This document shows positions 17,547-26,389 of a stretch of 64,000 bases of DNA, piece by piece. This stretch comes from Jutongia huaianensis. GTDB taxonomy: Bacteria; Bacillota; Clostridia; Lachnospirales; Lachnospiraceae. The DNA lies in NCBI RefSeq assembly GCF_014384985.1, contig NZ_JACRSX010000006.1:94025-158024 (forward strand), written 5' to 3'. The notes below the pieces were generated by a model. It did not search any database and was not told where the DNA came from. It saw nothing but the letters and a program-made list of their open reading frames with translations. Numbering within the stretch: position 1 is the first letter of the stretch; every line of letters starts with the position of its first letter. A program made the translations under genes and the position numbers.

Positions 17547-18974
17547 TTAATCCGGACGCTGCGTCAGTAACGTCGCTTCGCCGCTCTCTCTCATCTCGAT
17601 CTTCGGCGATCCATGATGCTCAATATAATCCTTTGTGATAGTCACCCTGCCAATAAGATCATCCTTCGGGATCTCATACATAATATCCAGCATAAACTCC
17701 TCTATGATCGCCCGAAGTGCTCTGGCACCTGTCTTTTTCTCTGCCGCCTTTTTTGCAATGGCCGCTACTGCCTCCTGATCAAACTGCAGATCTACCTCAT
17801 CCAGCAGAAGAAGCTTCTGATACTGCTTAAGGATTGCATTTTTCGGCTCTGTCATAACTCTTGCCAGCATCTCCTCTGTCATTGCCTGCAGCGAAAAGAT
17901 CACCGGCAGACGTCCCAGAAACTCAGGAATCATACCAAATTCTCTCAGATCCTCTACCGTCACCTTAGACAAAATATTTTCATCCTTGTCATAAGTATCC
18001 GACAGCTCTGCCTGAAAACCGATGGACGCCTGACTTGTCAGACGTTTTTTAATAATCTTGTCAAGCTCCGGAAATGCTCCACCACAGATAAACAGAATAT
18101 TTCGGGTATCTATCGTGGTCATCGGTACCATGGCATTTTTGTTGGTGGCCCCCACCGGCACCTCCACCTCGCTGCCCTCCAGAAGCTTCAACATCCCTTG
18201 TTGTACCGACTCACCGCTGACATCACGGCTGTTGGTATTACGCTTTTTCGCAATTTTATCAATCTCATCAATAAAGATAATACCCTGCTGTGCCTTCTCC
18301 ACATCATTGTCCGCTGCTGCCAGAAGCTTTGATAAGACGCTCTCCACATCATCACCAATATAACCTGCTTCTGTGAGACTGGTAGCATCTGTGATCGCCA
18401 GAGGTACCTGCAGGATCCTTGCCAGTGTCTTAACCAGATAGGTCTTACCACAACCGGTAGGTCCCACCATCAGAATATTGGATTTCTCAATTTCAATCTC
18501 ATCCATGGTATCTGTCAGAACGCGCTTATAGTGATTATAAACTGCTACAGACATTACCTTTTTGGCATAATCCTGTCCGATCACATACTCGTCCAGATGC
18601 TTTTTAATAATATGCGGAGCCGGAAGATGGCGGATATCTATGATGCCTTTCGTATCTCCGTTTTCTCCCTCCCCCTTCTCTGCCTTCGGTTCTTCCTTCT
18701 TTTTCTTTTTTAACTTCTGATTCTGGGGAATGTCCTCAAATCCGTTTGGCCCACCGGTAAACATATCCATATATGGCGGCATGCCTCCCATCATCCCCGG
18801 AAATCCATTCATATTCCCCATGGAATCAAATGTTTTCTGCATACAATCTGCGCAGATGCAGATATTATTCGGAATATGAATCATCTTGCCTGCTTTGCTC
18901 TCCGGCCGCCTGCAAAGATAGCAGACCTGCTCATATTCGGAATTGTCATTCTGGTTGTTATTATCTTCTGCCAT
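17547..18974 (-). CDS. clpX: ClpX-type AAA+ unfoldase
   Basis: A 475-residue protein with an N-terminal zinc domain (CYLCRRPESKAG and ICICADCMQ give the four Cys), a charged linker (KKKKKEEPKAEKGEGE), Walker A VGPTGCGKTY, Walker B GIIFIDEIDK, the ClpX family box GESVQQGMLKLLEGSEVEVP and a C-terminal small domain. ClpX feeds unfolded substrates to ClpP in the cytosol. It is longer than the usual ~420-residue ClpX because of the linker, so it may be a second, clostridial-type ClpX rather than the one paired with clpP; clpP is not in the window. It lies directly upstream of the interrupted protease. Confidence 0.93.
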   Translation of the reverse strand: MAEDNNNQNDNSEYEQVCYLCRRPESKAGKMIHIPNNICICADCMQKTFDSMGNMNGFPGMMGGMPPYMDMFTGGPNGFEDIPQNQKLKKKKKEEPKAEKGEGENGDTKGIIDIRHLPAPHIIKKHLDEYVIGQDYAKKVMSVAVYNHYKRVLTDTMDEIEIEKSNILMVGPTGCGKTYLVKTLARILQVPLAITDATSLTEAGYIGDDVESVLSKLLAAADNDVEKAQQGIIFIDEIDKIAKKRNTNSRDVSGESVQQGMLKLLEGSEVEVPVGATNKNAMVPMTTIDTRNILFICGGAFPELDKIIKKRLTSQASIGFQAELSDTYDKDENILSKVTVEDLREFGMIPEFLGRLPVIFSLQAMTEEMLARVMTEPKNAILKQYQKLLLLDEVDLQFDQEAVAAIAKKAAEKKTGARALRAIIEEFMLDIMYEIPKDDLIGRVTITKDYIEHHGSPKIEMRESGEATLLTQRPD

Positions 18975-18993
18975 AAAATCCTATACCTTTCTG

Positions 18994-20652
18994 TTATTTA
19001 TCAAAATCATAAAAACTTCTTCCAAAGCTTTCCCTTGTTTTCTTACGATTCTTTTTCATTTTTCTTGCGCTGATGCTGCTGCCACTGTCGGACATCTTTG
19101 CTCCGGTTGTGCGGCGGCTGCTGGTATAATCTGCCCCACGGCGTCTGCGTCCCTTCCGCTTGCTTGCCGAGAAGGAACGACGGCTGTTTAAGGACATACC
19201 CCCTGAGGCCCGGCGGCTTCTCGTACGGCTTCTGCGCTTACGCCGGGAATTCATCCGGTAATTGAGTACCAGCAGAACGATCAGAAGGATCACTAATGCT
19301 GCCACGATCACCAGAATGACTCTGTCCCGGAAAAAGGACACCATATTATAAAAACTGTATTTAATTCCGGACAGCTTCTGCAGGATCACCGCATGCTTTT
19401 TATTGTTGGTCTTAATCTGCCTGATCTCGGAATCCACGATCCGGCGGGATGCTTCATCCAGATGTGATGCCGACTTGGTGCTGTCATAAATGATATCCGT
19501 GGAACCCACCATACGTCCATCGTATGTGTATTTTACAGTTCCGATCACATTCTCGCCATCCTGCAGCTTCACCGAATTGTCATACTGGATCTGCTGCTTT
19601 GCCTTCCTGAGTGCCACTCCCTTCGGAAGGATTACTGCGGACTCTGCAGACAGACGGAGCGGGGACTGATCCGCATTAAAATAACTGTCGAAAGTATTGA
19701 ACAGGTTTTCATTGACGTCACTGTTCTCACCATTGACCGCATGCTTGGAAAACTTCTCAAATGCGTAATCCAGAATCCTTGTGGTATCTGTATACTCATT
19801 TGGCTCCCCCTGCTTTGGGCTGTTACCCTTCATGATAACAGACACAAGCTGCATGCCATCCTTTTCCGCAAAGGTCACAAGCGTAGAATGTGCCATGGAA
19901 GTGTAGCCCGTCTTGCCACCGATCACATAGTCCTTCTCATAACGGCTGCTCGTTTCATAACCATTGATCATCTGATGATGGTTCAGAAGCTGGCCTCCGA
20001 GGATCTCGCTGGCTTTTCTCTTATTCGTTGATTTCACCTGATATGTTCTGGTGCCACAGATTTTCTGGAAAGAAGGATTCTTCCAGGCCTCTCTGGCGAT
20101 ACATGCCATATCATAGGCAGACGTATAATGGTCGTCATTGTGAAGTCCGTTGGGATTCATAAAATGGGTATCCTTAAGCCCAAGCTGTGCCACGCGCTGA
20201 TTCATCATCTCCACAAACTTGTCCACACTTCCCGCCACATGATCGGCTGCTACCAGACACATTTCATTGGCAGACTGGAGCATGATGCCATAAAGCACCT
20301 GCTCGATCGTGAACTTCTCCCCCGGCACACAGTACATAGAGGAGCTGCCGGTCTCAATGCCGTGGGCTTCCGCCTCTGTAAAAGTGACCACATCACTCGG
20401 TGAGCTGTTTTCCAGGGTAAGAAGTGATGTCATAATCTTTGTGATACTGGCCGGATAGTGCTTTTTATGAATATTTTTTGAATAAAGCACCGTTCCCGTA
20501 GAAAGCTCCATAACGATAGCAGACGCACTGCTGAGACTTCCTTTGTCCGGTCCCTTAGGCCATTTTGCAGCCGCCTGTGCTGTAGAACTGCAGATACTTC
20601 CCACCATGATAATTCCCGCCATCAAAGCGGCAAATATTCTCTTCCTTTTCAT
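18994..20652 (-). CDS. D-alanyl-D-alanine carboxypeptidase, class A low-molecular-weight PBP (DacF type)
   Basis: About 552 residues. It has an export signal (IFAALMAGIIMVGSICSSTAQA), the three active-site motifs SITK, SAN and KTG in order (PASITKIMTS, QSANEMCLVA, IGGKTGYTS), a PBP5-like C-terminal region, a transmembrane helix near residues 465-490 and a very basic Arg/Ser-rich tail. It trims the terminal D-Ala from peptidoglycan stem peptides outside the membrane. GAGG before the ATGATG doublet favours the start at 20652 (20655 also possible). The long basic cytosolic tail is unusual for DacF. A sigma-A promoter sits at 20761-20789. Confidence 0.92.
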   Translation of the reverse strand: MKRKRIFAALMAGIIMVGSICSSTAQAAAKWPKGPDKGSLSSASAIVMELSTGTVLYSKNIHKKHYPASITKIMTSLLTLENSSPSDVVTFTEAEAHGIETGSSSMYCVPGEKFTIEQVLYGIMLQSANEMCLVAADHVAGSVDKFVEMMNQRVAQLGLKDTHFMNPNGLHNDDHYTSAYDMACIAREAWKNPSFQKICGTRTYQVKSTNKRKASEILGGQLLNHHQMINGYETSSRYEKDYVIGGKTGYTSMAHSTLVTFAEKDGMQLVSVIMKGNSPKQGEPNEYTDTTRILDYAFEKFSKHAVNGENSDVNENLFNTFDSYFNADQSPLRLSAESAVILPKGVALRKAKQQIQYDNSVKLQDGENVIGTVKYTYDGRMVGSTDIIYDSTKSASHLDEASRRIVDSEIRQIKTNNKKHAVILQKLSGIKYSFYNMVSFFRDRVILVIVAALVILLIVLLVLNYRMNSRRKRRSRTRSRRASGGMSLNSRRSFSASKRKGRRRRGADYTSSRRTTGAKMSDSGSSISARKMKKNRKKTRESFGRSFYDFDK

Positions 20653-20760
20653 CATAAACCTCATTTCTGAATTTTATATAATTTTCATCTCTGTGCCAGA
20701 GGCACAGCCTTCCAATGATCTGTTTCACCGCGTACTGTCATATAAGCACACTTGAATATA

Positions 20761-20789
20761 AGTATAATATTATTTGCATGAAAACGCAA
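20761..20789 (-). promoter_or_regulatory. Promoter of the carboxypeptidase gene
   Basis: On the minus strand TTGCGT and TATACT are spaced by 17 bases. Its -35 box lies inside the spacer of the oppositely oriented tRNA promoter, so the two overlap. Confidence 0.6.
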
Positions 20790-20802
20790 CTTATGTTATA
20801 CT
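20774..20802 (+). promoter_or_regulatory. Promoter of tRNA-Arg
   Basis: TTGCAT, 17 bases, TATACT, ending 18 bases before the mature tRNA 5' end. Confidence 0.7.
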
Positions 20803-20819
20803 TGTCGTCGATATGGATT

Positions 20820-20891
20820 GTTTCCTTAGTTAAATGGATATAACGGCCCCCTCCTAAGGGGCAGTTGAGGGTTCGATTCCCCCAGGAAACG
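20820..20891 (+). tRNA. tRNA-Arg (anticodon CCU)
   Basis: Full cloverleaf: acceptor GTTTCCT/AGGAAAC fully paired; D arm gtta/taac; anticodon stem gcccc/ggggc around the loop ctCCTaa; T arm gaggg/ccccc (one mismatch) with loop TTCGATT; discriminator G at 20891. CCA is not encoded. It decodes the rare AGG arginine codon and stands alone with its own promoter and terminator. Confidence 0.95.
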
Positions 20892-20896
20892 CTGAA

Positions 20897-20928
20897 AAGA
20901 GTGCGGGCGAGATTTCACCTGCACTCTT
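20897..20928 (+). terminator. Terminator of tRNA-Arg
   Basis: An 8-bp stem aagagtgc/gcactctt, extended by GG/CC, followed by cttt. It begins six bases after the tRNA. Confidence 0.75.
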
Positions 20929-20989
20929 CTTTCATTATTCCGTTATTTCCATTTCTTCCCACTTTCATTTAAAAATTGAAGATAGTATT

Positions 20990-21646
20990 TTATTGTCCCT
21001 GTGATTCTCCCGCCTGTTTTATCCCCAGCAGCTCCATTAACCCCTGTCCTGCTGCCGCCCCCGGCACGGCCTGAAAAACATTGATAAACCGGCTGTCACT
21101 GCTCCGGTTGCGAAATGCCGGATAGAGAAATCCACATTCCGGCTCTCCCGGCTCGTAATCCTCCTCCAGAGAACAAACAATCCCCACCAGAAAATCGTAA
21201 ATCTCCTCGGACTCCCACTGGCTGGCACCATCCGTGCCCTTCCGCGGAATGTCATATCCACCGTAAAACATATACACGGCACACCCGCCGCTTTCATGGA
21301 AATATTTTCCTGCTTCCTCGTAAAACATTTCCAACAGGGCATCATTTTTCAGCTCACTCTGATTTAACGACAGGAGCAGCTTACGCATGCTGTCATCCGT
21401 CATATCCTGTCTGCGGTACGGATACTCCTTTAGCTGTACATTCGTTTCCGCAAAGGGCACCGCCTTGGCAAGTTTTATATTTTTGTCCCGTTCGGACGAT
21501 GTCAGATTCAGAAAATGCTGGTTAAAGGTGCCGTCAATATAGCCCTCCTCGTCCAGATAAGCTCCTGCAATACGGGCAAAGCAGTTTCTTTTGACTGTCA
21601 TACGTCTCGTCAGCTCCAGCATATCCTCCCGGTTTATCATACCCAT
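20990..21646 (-). CDS. DUF4317-like protein, shorter than the family norm
   Basis: A 218-residue protein starting MGMINREDMLELTRRMTVKR. The pattern (RIAGAYLDEEG, FLNLTSSERDKN, PFAETNVQLKEYPY, then GFLYPAFRNRSSD) resembles DUF4317 proteins, common and uncharacterised in Clostridia, which usually reach 350-400 residues. Only the first half of such a protein is present, without an obvious downstream remainder. The function is unknown. GGAGG lies 11 bases before the chosen ATG. Confidence 0.6.
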   Translation of the reverse strand: MGMINREDMLELTRRMTVKRNCFARIAGAYLDEEGYIDGTFNQHFLNLTSSERDKNIKLAKAVPFAETNVQLKEYPYRRQDMTDDSMRKLLLSLNQSELKNDALLEMFYEEAGKYFHESGGCAVYMFYGGYDIPRKGTDGASQWESEEIYDFLVGIVCSLEEDYEPGEPECGFLYPAFRNRSSDSRFINVFQAVPGAAAGQGLMELLGIKQAGESQGQ

Positions 21647-21696
21647 GGTTTATAAATCCTCCGTTTCTTTATAAGCTCCCCGATCCATCGTCATTT

Positions 21697-22782
21697 TCAT
21701 CCCCATAAATTGTCGGTACCTACAAAAACATCATAAATTCTTTTGTATTGAAAACCCTTTTTATTTACGGTATCATCAGGAATCACAATTTTTAATTCCA
21801 CCAATTGATTGATGATATTAGACGCACTGTTATATGATACTCCTGACATTTCCTGTACTTCCTTTTTCGTAAAAACAATCTGCTTCATGATCACCGGCAT
21901 GATCCGATATACTGCAGTCCCCTTTATCACCTCAATAGACTGCATATCTTCTTTATAAATATTTTTGATCCGCTCCAGCTTATAAATGTAAGCATTACAT
22001 TGCTCTATGACACATTGCAGAAAAAACTTAATATATCCCGCTGTATTTCCTCTTCTACATTCCATCAAGTATCTCTGATAAGACGGTTTGTATAATTCTA
22101 AAATTTCTGACATATACAAAATAGGAGTTCCCGACTCAAATAATGCCATCTGAACCGGGATCAATGCTCTTCCCAAACGTCCATTGCCGTCTTTATATGC
22201 ATGAATCGTCTCAAACTGCATATGTGACAATGCAATGTTGATCAGCAACGGGTCAATAAATTCATCATTCATATATTGATATAAGTTCACTAATAACCCA
22301 TAAACTTCCTCGGGTGCAGGCGAGACAAACGCTGCATTTTCCATACTGCAGCCTCTGGGTCCGATCCAGTTTTGTGTGGTTCTAATCTGTCCCGGAGTTT
22401 TCATAGACCCCCGTACGCTGTCCAAAATCAGCTTGTGCATGTTATTTACAAGCTCATAATCAATCTGTCCTGCAGACTTTAAATAAGTAACTGCATATTC
22501 CATTGTCTTCTTCAGATTCTGAATTTCCCGGTTCTCATCTGTTTTCTCCATATATTTTAAATAAAACATTTCATCCTGAGAAATCTGGGTTCCCTCAATC
22601 TGTGTTGATTTGTAACTCTCATTCAAAAGAACCGAATCCAGAAAAAAACTGGCATCAAACTCCAATGTATGAAGCAAGGACTTATATTCTCCGTATTTCT
22701 CATTTGCTTCCGAAATAAGCCTTAGCATTTCCTTATCAATCGTGTATTCCAAAGGCATCTTTTTTGCCTGAAATGGCTGCAT
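21697..22782 (-). CDS. Fic-family protein with N-terminal inhibitory motif
   Basis: A 361-residue class II Fic protein. The inhibitory helix motif STQIEG lies near residue 60, the AMP-transferase core is TIHAYKDGNGRLGRA, and a C-terminal winged-helix-like segment (KKEVQEMSGVSYNSASNIIN) suggests DNA binding. Such proteins transfer AMP from ATP to a target hydroxyl and are held inactive by the Glu of the inhibitory motif. The start at 22782 has AGGGGTGA eight bases upstream. A repeated palindromic motif lies in its upstream region (22836-22908), which would suit autoregulation. Confidence 0.9.
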   Translation of the reverse strand: MQPFQAKKMPLEYTIDKEMLRLISEANEKYGEYKSLLHTLEFDASFFLDSVLLNESYKSTQIEGTQISQDEMFYLKYMEKTDENREIQNLKKTMEYAVTYLKSAGQIDYELVNNMHKLILDSVRGSMKTPGQIRTTQNWIGPRGCSMENAAFVSPAPEEVYGLLVNLYQYMNDEFIDPLLINIALSHMQFETIHAYKDGNGRLGRALIPVQMALFESGTPILYMSEILELYKPSYQRYLMECRRGNTAGYIKFFLQCVIEQCNAYIYKLERIKNIYKEDMQSIEVIKGTAVYRIMPVIMKQIVFTKKEVQEMSGVSYNSASNIINQLVELKIVIPDDTVNKKGFQYKRIYDVFVGTDNLWG

Positions 22783-22835
22783 AAAATCACCCCTTTTTTC
22801 ATATATTACCACATTATTCTGAAAAAAATCACTAA

Positions 22836-22908
22836 TTTTTCAAAAAACAGAAATTTTTCATTAAAATCCCAAAGATTTTCACTATATTTTCAAAAAACTG
22901 AAATTATA
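22836..22908. promoter_or_regulatory. Pair of operator-like motifs upstream of fic
   Basis: TTTTCAAAAAACAGAAATT at 22837 and TTTTCAAAAAACTGAAATT at 22887 are the same motif 50 bases apart. The second is a near palindrome, TTTCA-AAAAAC-TGAAA. They lie between the divergent fic and HAD genes. No other function for them is visible. Confidence 0.5.
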
Positions 22909-23017
22909 TCTTTACGAACACACCAAAAATGTATTAAGATGAAAAAAACAGTTTTTTATGCGCAGAAATATAATATTATATTACAAATTTTTGATATATG
23001 AAAGGATGGTATGTTTT

Positions 23018-23641
23018 ATGGAAATGACAAATATAAAAAATTTTATTTTTGATATTGGCGGTGTCCTTCTGGAATACCGCTGGGCGGATATGCTGATGGA
23101 TCACGGACTTTCCAGAGAAAACGCCATTGCCATCGGAAACACGATGTTTAACGATCCTCTGTGGTCCGGCATGGATCTTGCTGCTGCCGGAGAGGAGCAG
23201 TCCATTATCGAAGCATACCGTAAGAAATACCCGGCATACGGTGATACGATCGCCTGGTTCATTAACCACTGCGAATATATGCATGTACCCAGAAAAGATG
23301 TCTGGGAGCGGGTACATACTCTGAAGGAGCTGGGATATCCTCTTTATCTGCTGTCCAATTATCCGGAGACCATGTTTCACAAGCATACCGACGATGCTCC
23401 GTTCCGACAGGACATGTCCGGCGGCGTGATCTCCTATGAGATCAAAAAGCTTAAGCCTTATCCTGAGATTTATCAGCACCTTCTGCAAAAATACAATCTG
23501 ATCCCGGAGCAATGTCTTTTCTTTGATGACCGTGCCGAGAATACGGAAGGTGCCAGAAAGCAGGGCATTCACGCCATTACTGTCACCTCCCGCCAGTTTT
23601 TGATAGAAGAATTGGACAAAATAATAGCAGCAACGAAATAA
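23018..23641 (+). CDS. HAD-superfamily hydrolase (subfamily IA-like phosphatase)
   Basis: A 207-residue protein with HAD motif I FDIGGVLLEYRW (second Asp replaced by Gly, as in the YihX-like group), motif II LYLLSNYP, motif III Lys in EIKKLKPYPEIY and motif IV FFDDRAENTEGA. It likely removes phosphate from a small sugar phosphate in the cytosol; the substrate cannot be told. GAAAGGATGG precedes the ATG at 23018. It converges with the metallophosphoesterase gene and shares a terminator with it. Confidence 0.88.
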   Translation: MEMTNIKNFIFDIGGVLLEYRWADMLMDHGLSRENAIAIGNTMFNDPLWSGMDLAAAGEEQSIIEAYRKKYPAYGDTIAWFINHCEYMHVPRKDVWERVHTLKELGYPLYLLSNYPETMFHKHTDDAPFRQDMSGGVISYEIKKLKPYPEIYQHLLQKYNLIPEQCLFFDDRAENTEGARKQGIHAITVTSRQFLIEELDKIIAATK

Positions 23642-23661
23642 TCCTCATTGCTGCTATTATT
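23620..23661. terminator. Bidirectional terminator spanning both stop codons
   Basis: A perfect 14-bp inverted repeat (aataatagcagcaa / ttgctgctattatt) with a 14-base loop. The left arm encodes the last codons of the HAD gene, and the right arm contains the stop codon of the convergent metallophosphoesterase gene. Confidence 0.8.
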
Positions 23662-24406
23662 CTAATCTGCCAATCTCATCAAAAATGCAGTGACATTTTT
23701 CTTCTTCAAAGCTGACATTGACATGCATATGTCCAAACATCCACGCTTCAAACTCTGTGGTATTTTTGATCTCATCCAGATAATCTGTGAGATAATCCTT
23801 TGCATAGAAATCCGGATATCCATCCATCTGCTCCAGAATAGAGGAACATGGACTATGAGTAATGATATAGTCCACCTTATGATCGTGAGCGGCAAGATTC
23901 TTTAGCCCCTCCTCCATCTCCTCCTCGGAAGGAAGCTCCCGTTCCCACCAGGACAGATGATTGATCCGGAACATTTTTCGCATCTTATACCAGCTCTCAA
24001 TCCTCTCATCATCCGGCTCCAGCACGCCATCCGGAATGTCGTGGCAGCTTGCTCCGCCAAAGGTAAAAAAGCTTCTGTCATTTATATCAAAAATCTGTCC
24101 TCTCATCAGGTGAATCACAGATGGCCGGATAAAATTAACCTTTCCTCCGTGCCACTCCTCCACCGGCAGATTGTCCAATATATCATAATTACTGTGGTTG
24201 CCCGCCACAAAAAGCGTAGTGAACTTTTTATTCTCTAACCAGTCCAGATTGGCATGCTCTCTCGGACTGTCATCCCAGATGCCAAAATCTCCACAGACGA
24301 TCACATAATCATCCTTCGTCAGCTCCACTCCCTCCGGAAAAACATAACGGTTCAGCCTGCTTTTCCAATCGCCGTGAGTATCGCCTGTTACAAATACCAT
24401 CTCCAT
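23657..24406 (-). CDS. Calcineurin-like metallophosphoesterase
   Basis: A 249-residue protein with all the metal-binding motifs in order: TGDTHGDW, VCGDFGIWDD, VAGNHSNYD, ITHSPCSS and FGHMHVN. It should be a cytosolic dinuclear-metal phosphodiesterase or phosphatase. The substrate is not evident and the neighbours give no hint. Confidence 0.92.
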   Translation of the reverse strand: MEMVFVTGDTHGDWKSRLNRYVFPEGVELTKDDYVIVCGDFGIWDDSPREHANLDWLENKKFTTLFVAGNHSNYDILDNLPVEEWHGGKVNFIRPSVIHLMRGQIFDINDRSFFTFGGASCHDIPDGVLEPDDERIESWYKMRKMFRINHLSWWERELPSEEEMEEGLKNLAAHDHKVDYIITHSPCSSILEQMDGYPDFYAKDYLTDYLDEIKNTTEFEAWMFGHMHVNVSFEEEKCHCIFDEIGRLE

Positions 24407-24570
24407 CAGCCCCCAATTTTATTTACACCTGTGTGTCAAATTTGAGTCATATATTCTATTATACATGTATTCTTCTTAAAATGCTACCAAAAAATACTTG
24501 AAATATGATGAATAAATGCGTACATTTCTCAAAAAATGGGGGAAAATCACATCCGCAAGGGATCTTTATA

Positions 24571-24933
24571 TTATTCCGTCTGATCCGCAGCCCACACAGC
24601 CTTTGGTCCATGCTCTCCGGTACGGATCCGCACCACATCCATCAGCTCATAAACAAAAATCTTACCGTCTCCGTGCTCCCCGGTATGTGCTGTTCGGCAG
24701 ATAGCATCTACCGTACGCCTTGCCCACTCCTGACTGGAAACCACAATTTCAAATTTCACCTTAGGAAGAACATTGATGTCCACGTCGTAGCCTCTCACCT
24801 TCTCCTTATATCCCATCTGTGTGCCACAGCCCATCACCTGTGAGATTGTCATTCCGTGAACCTGCAGCTCCTGCAGGGCATCCTTGACATCCTCCATTTT
24901 ATCTTCATTAATAATCGCATCGATTTTGATCAT
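24571..24933 (-). CDS. glnK: PII nitrogen regulatory protein, AmtB-linked
   Basis: A 120-residue PII trimer subunit. It is recognisable by MIKIDAIINEDKMEDVKDAL, the end of the T-loop RGYDVDINVLPKVK, the B-loop TGEHGDGKIFVYELMDVVRI, and the C-terminal RTGEHG. It lies 30 bases after amtB in the same operon and should block the ammonium channel when nitrogen is plentiful. In the usual alignment (RGxEYVVDFLPK) the uridylylated Tyr51 position is Val here; a Tyr lies two residues earlier. Control by GlnD is therefore doubtful, and binding of ATP/ADP/2-oxoglutarate is the likelier signal. Confidence 0.94.
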   Translation of the reverse strand: MIKIDAIINEDKMEDVKDALQELQVHGMTISQVMGCGTQMGYKEKVRGYDVDINVLPKVKFEIVVSSQEWARRTVDAICRTAHTGEHGDGKIFVYELMDVVRIRTGEHGPKAVWAADQTE

Positions 24934-24963
24934 AATCCTAACCTCCTGATTTTCTTTAACTCC

Positions 24964-26208
24964 CTAATCCAATCCGTTAAAGGACGGATATGCACTTTCT
25001 CCATGCTGGCTCTCGTCCAGTCCCACTCTCTCGTCATGCTCTGATACACGCAGCGGAGTAAACAGCTTGACAACAGATGCACAGATCAGCGTTCCGACAA
25101 TAGCAACTGCGATCGTTGCCACAATGCTGATGATCTGCGCCAGGAACAAACGGTAATCACCGAAGATCAATCCATCCCAGCGTGCCACTCCATTGATAGA
25201 CTTCTGTGCAAAAATTCCGGTTGCGATACCACCCCAGATGCCACCGACACCATGACATCCAAATGCATCCAGCGCATCATCATAACCAAAGTGCTTCTTT
25301 ACTACGGACATCATAAAGTAACAGATCGGACTCACTACGATACCAATAATGATCGCGGACCACAGCGGCACAAAACCGGCACCCGGCGTAATGGCTACCA
25401 GACCAAGTACGGCACCTGTACAGGCACCGATCACGGTCGGTTTGCCATCACGGATCATATCGATCACCATCCATGAAAGCATTGCACAGGCTGCAGAGGT
25501 GTTCGTCGTCATAAATGCGTGAACAGCCAGCCCATTTGCCCCCAAAGCACTTCCCGCATTGAAGCCGAACCAACCAAACCACAGAATAGAAGCTCCCAGC
25601 AAAACAAACGGGATATTGTGGGTACGGTATGCGGTCTTTTCATATCCGCGGCGCTTGCCGAGCATCAGGGAAAGCACCAGACCGCTGACACCGGAGCTGA
25701 TATGTACTACATTCCCTCCGGCAAAATCCACAGAACCCAGCACTTCACCGAGAAGACCTCCTTTGCCCCATACCATATGAGCCATCGGGAAATATACAAC
25801 CAGAAGCCACAGAGCAATAAAAGCAAATAACGCTTTAAATTTCATTCTTCCGGCAACAGATCCGGTGATCAGTGCCGGGGTAATAATAGCAAACATCATC
25901 TGAAATGCAGCAAACAATAATGCCGGTATGCCGTCCGCATAAGCTCCGGGCTCCCAGCCTACATTATTCATACAAAAGCTTTTCAGATTACCGATCACAC
26001 CACCGCAGTTGCCGCTAAAGGAAAGAGAATATCCCACCAGCACCCACATCAGGGAAGCAAGTCCCATAATAAAAAACGACGAAATCATTGTATTTAAGAC
26101 ATTTTTCCGGCGAACAAGTCCTCCATAGAAAAATGCCAGTCCCGGCGTCATAAAAAATACAAACGCCGTTGCTATCATCATAAATCCAGTATCTCCAGAA
26201 TTCAACAT
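24964..26208 (-). CDS. amtB: Ammonium transporter AmtB
   Basis: A 414-residue protein with 11 predicted membrane helices. Family motifs are FFYGGLVRRKNVLN, VHISSGVSGLVLSLMLGKRR and DALDAFGCHGVGGIWGG, including the twin pore histidine region. It moves ammonium across the plasma membrane. It is followed by the PII gene, and a promoter and a terminator-like leader structure precede it, pointing to attenuation control. Confidence 0.97.
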   Translation of the reverse strand: MLNSGDTGFMMIATAFVFFMTPGLAFFYGGLVRRKNVLNTMISSFFIMGLASLMWVLVGYSLSFSGNCGGVIGNLKSFCMNNVGWEPGAYADGIPALLFAAFQMMFAIITPALITGSVAGRMKFKALFAFIALWLLVVYFPMAHMVWGKGGLLGEVLGSVDFAGGNVVHISSGVSGLVLSLMLGKRRGYEKTAYRTHNIPFVLLGASILWFGWFGFNAGSALGANGLAVHAFMTTNTSAACAMLSWMVIDMIRDGKPTVIGACTGAVLGLVAITPGAGFVPLWSAIIIGIVVSPICYFMMSVVKKHFGYDDALDAFGCHGVGGIWGGIATGIFAQKSINGVARWDGLIFGDYRLFLAQIISIVATIAVAIVGTLICASVVKLFTPLRVSEHDERVGLDESQHGESAYPSFNGLD

Positions 26209-26339
26209 ATCCGTACCACCTTTCTGTCCATCACCATTCTCCTGTTTCTATAGTTACGATAGGATTGCGCATTCCTGTCCGAGCTTCATGCCTTCCAAAA
26301 TAATTCTTAACCGGATTATTTCTTTTTAAGAAAACAAAA

Positions 26340-26372
26340 AAGGCACTTCTATCTAAAAAATAGAAGCACCTT
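26340..26372 (-). terminator. Attenuator-like terminator in the amtB leader
   Basis: On the minus strand aaggtgcttctat pairs with atagaagtgcctt (two G-U pairs) and is followed by TTTTTTG. It lies about 130 bases before the amtB start and only about 12 bases after the predicted transcription start. A small hairpin (ttcg / cgaa, loop containing AAAGAG, ~26371-26385) overlaps its 5' edge, so the two would compete. Confidence 0.65.
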
Positions 26373-26389
26373 CGCTCTTTACGAAAACA

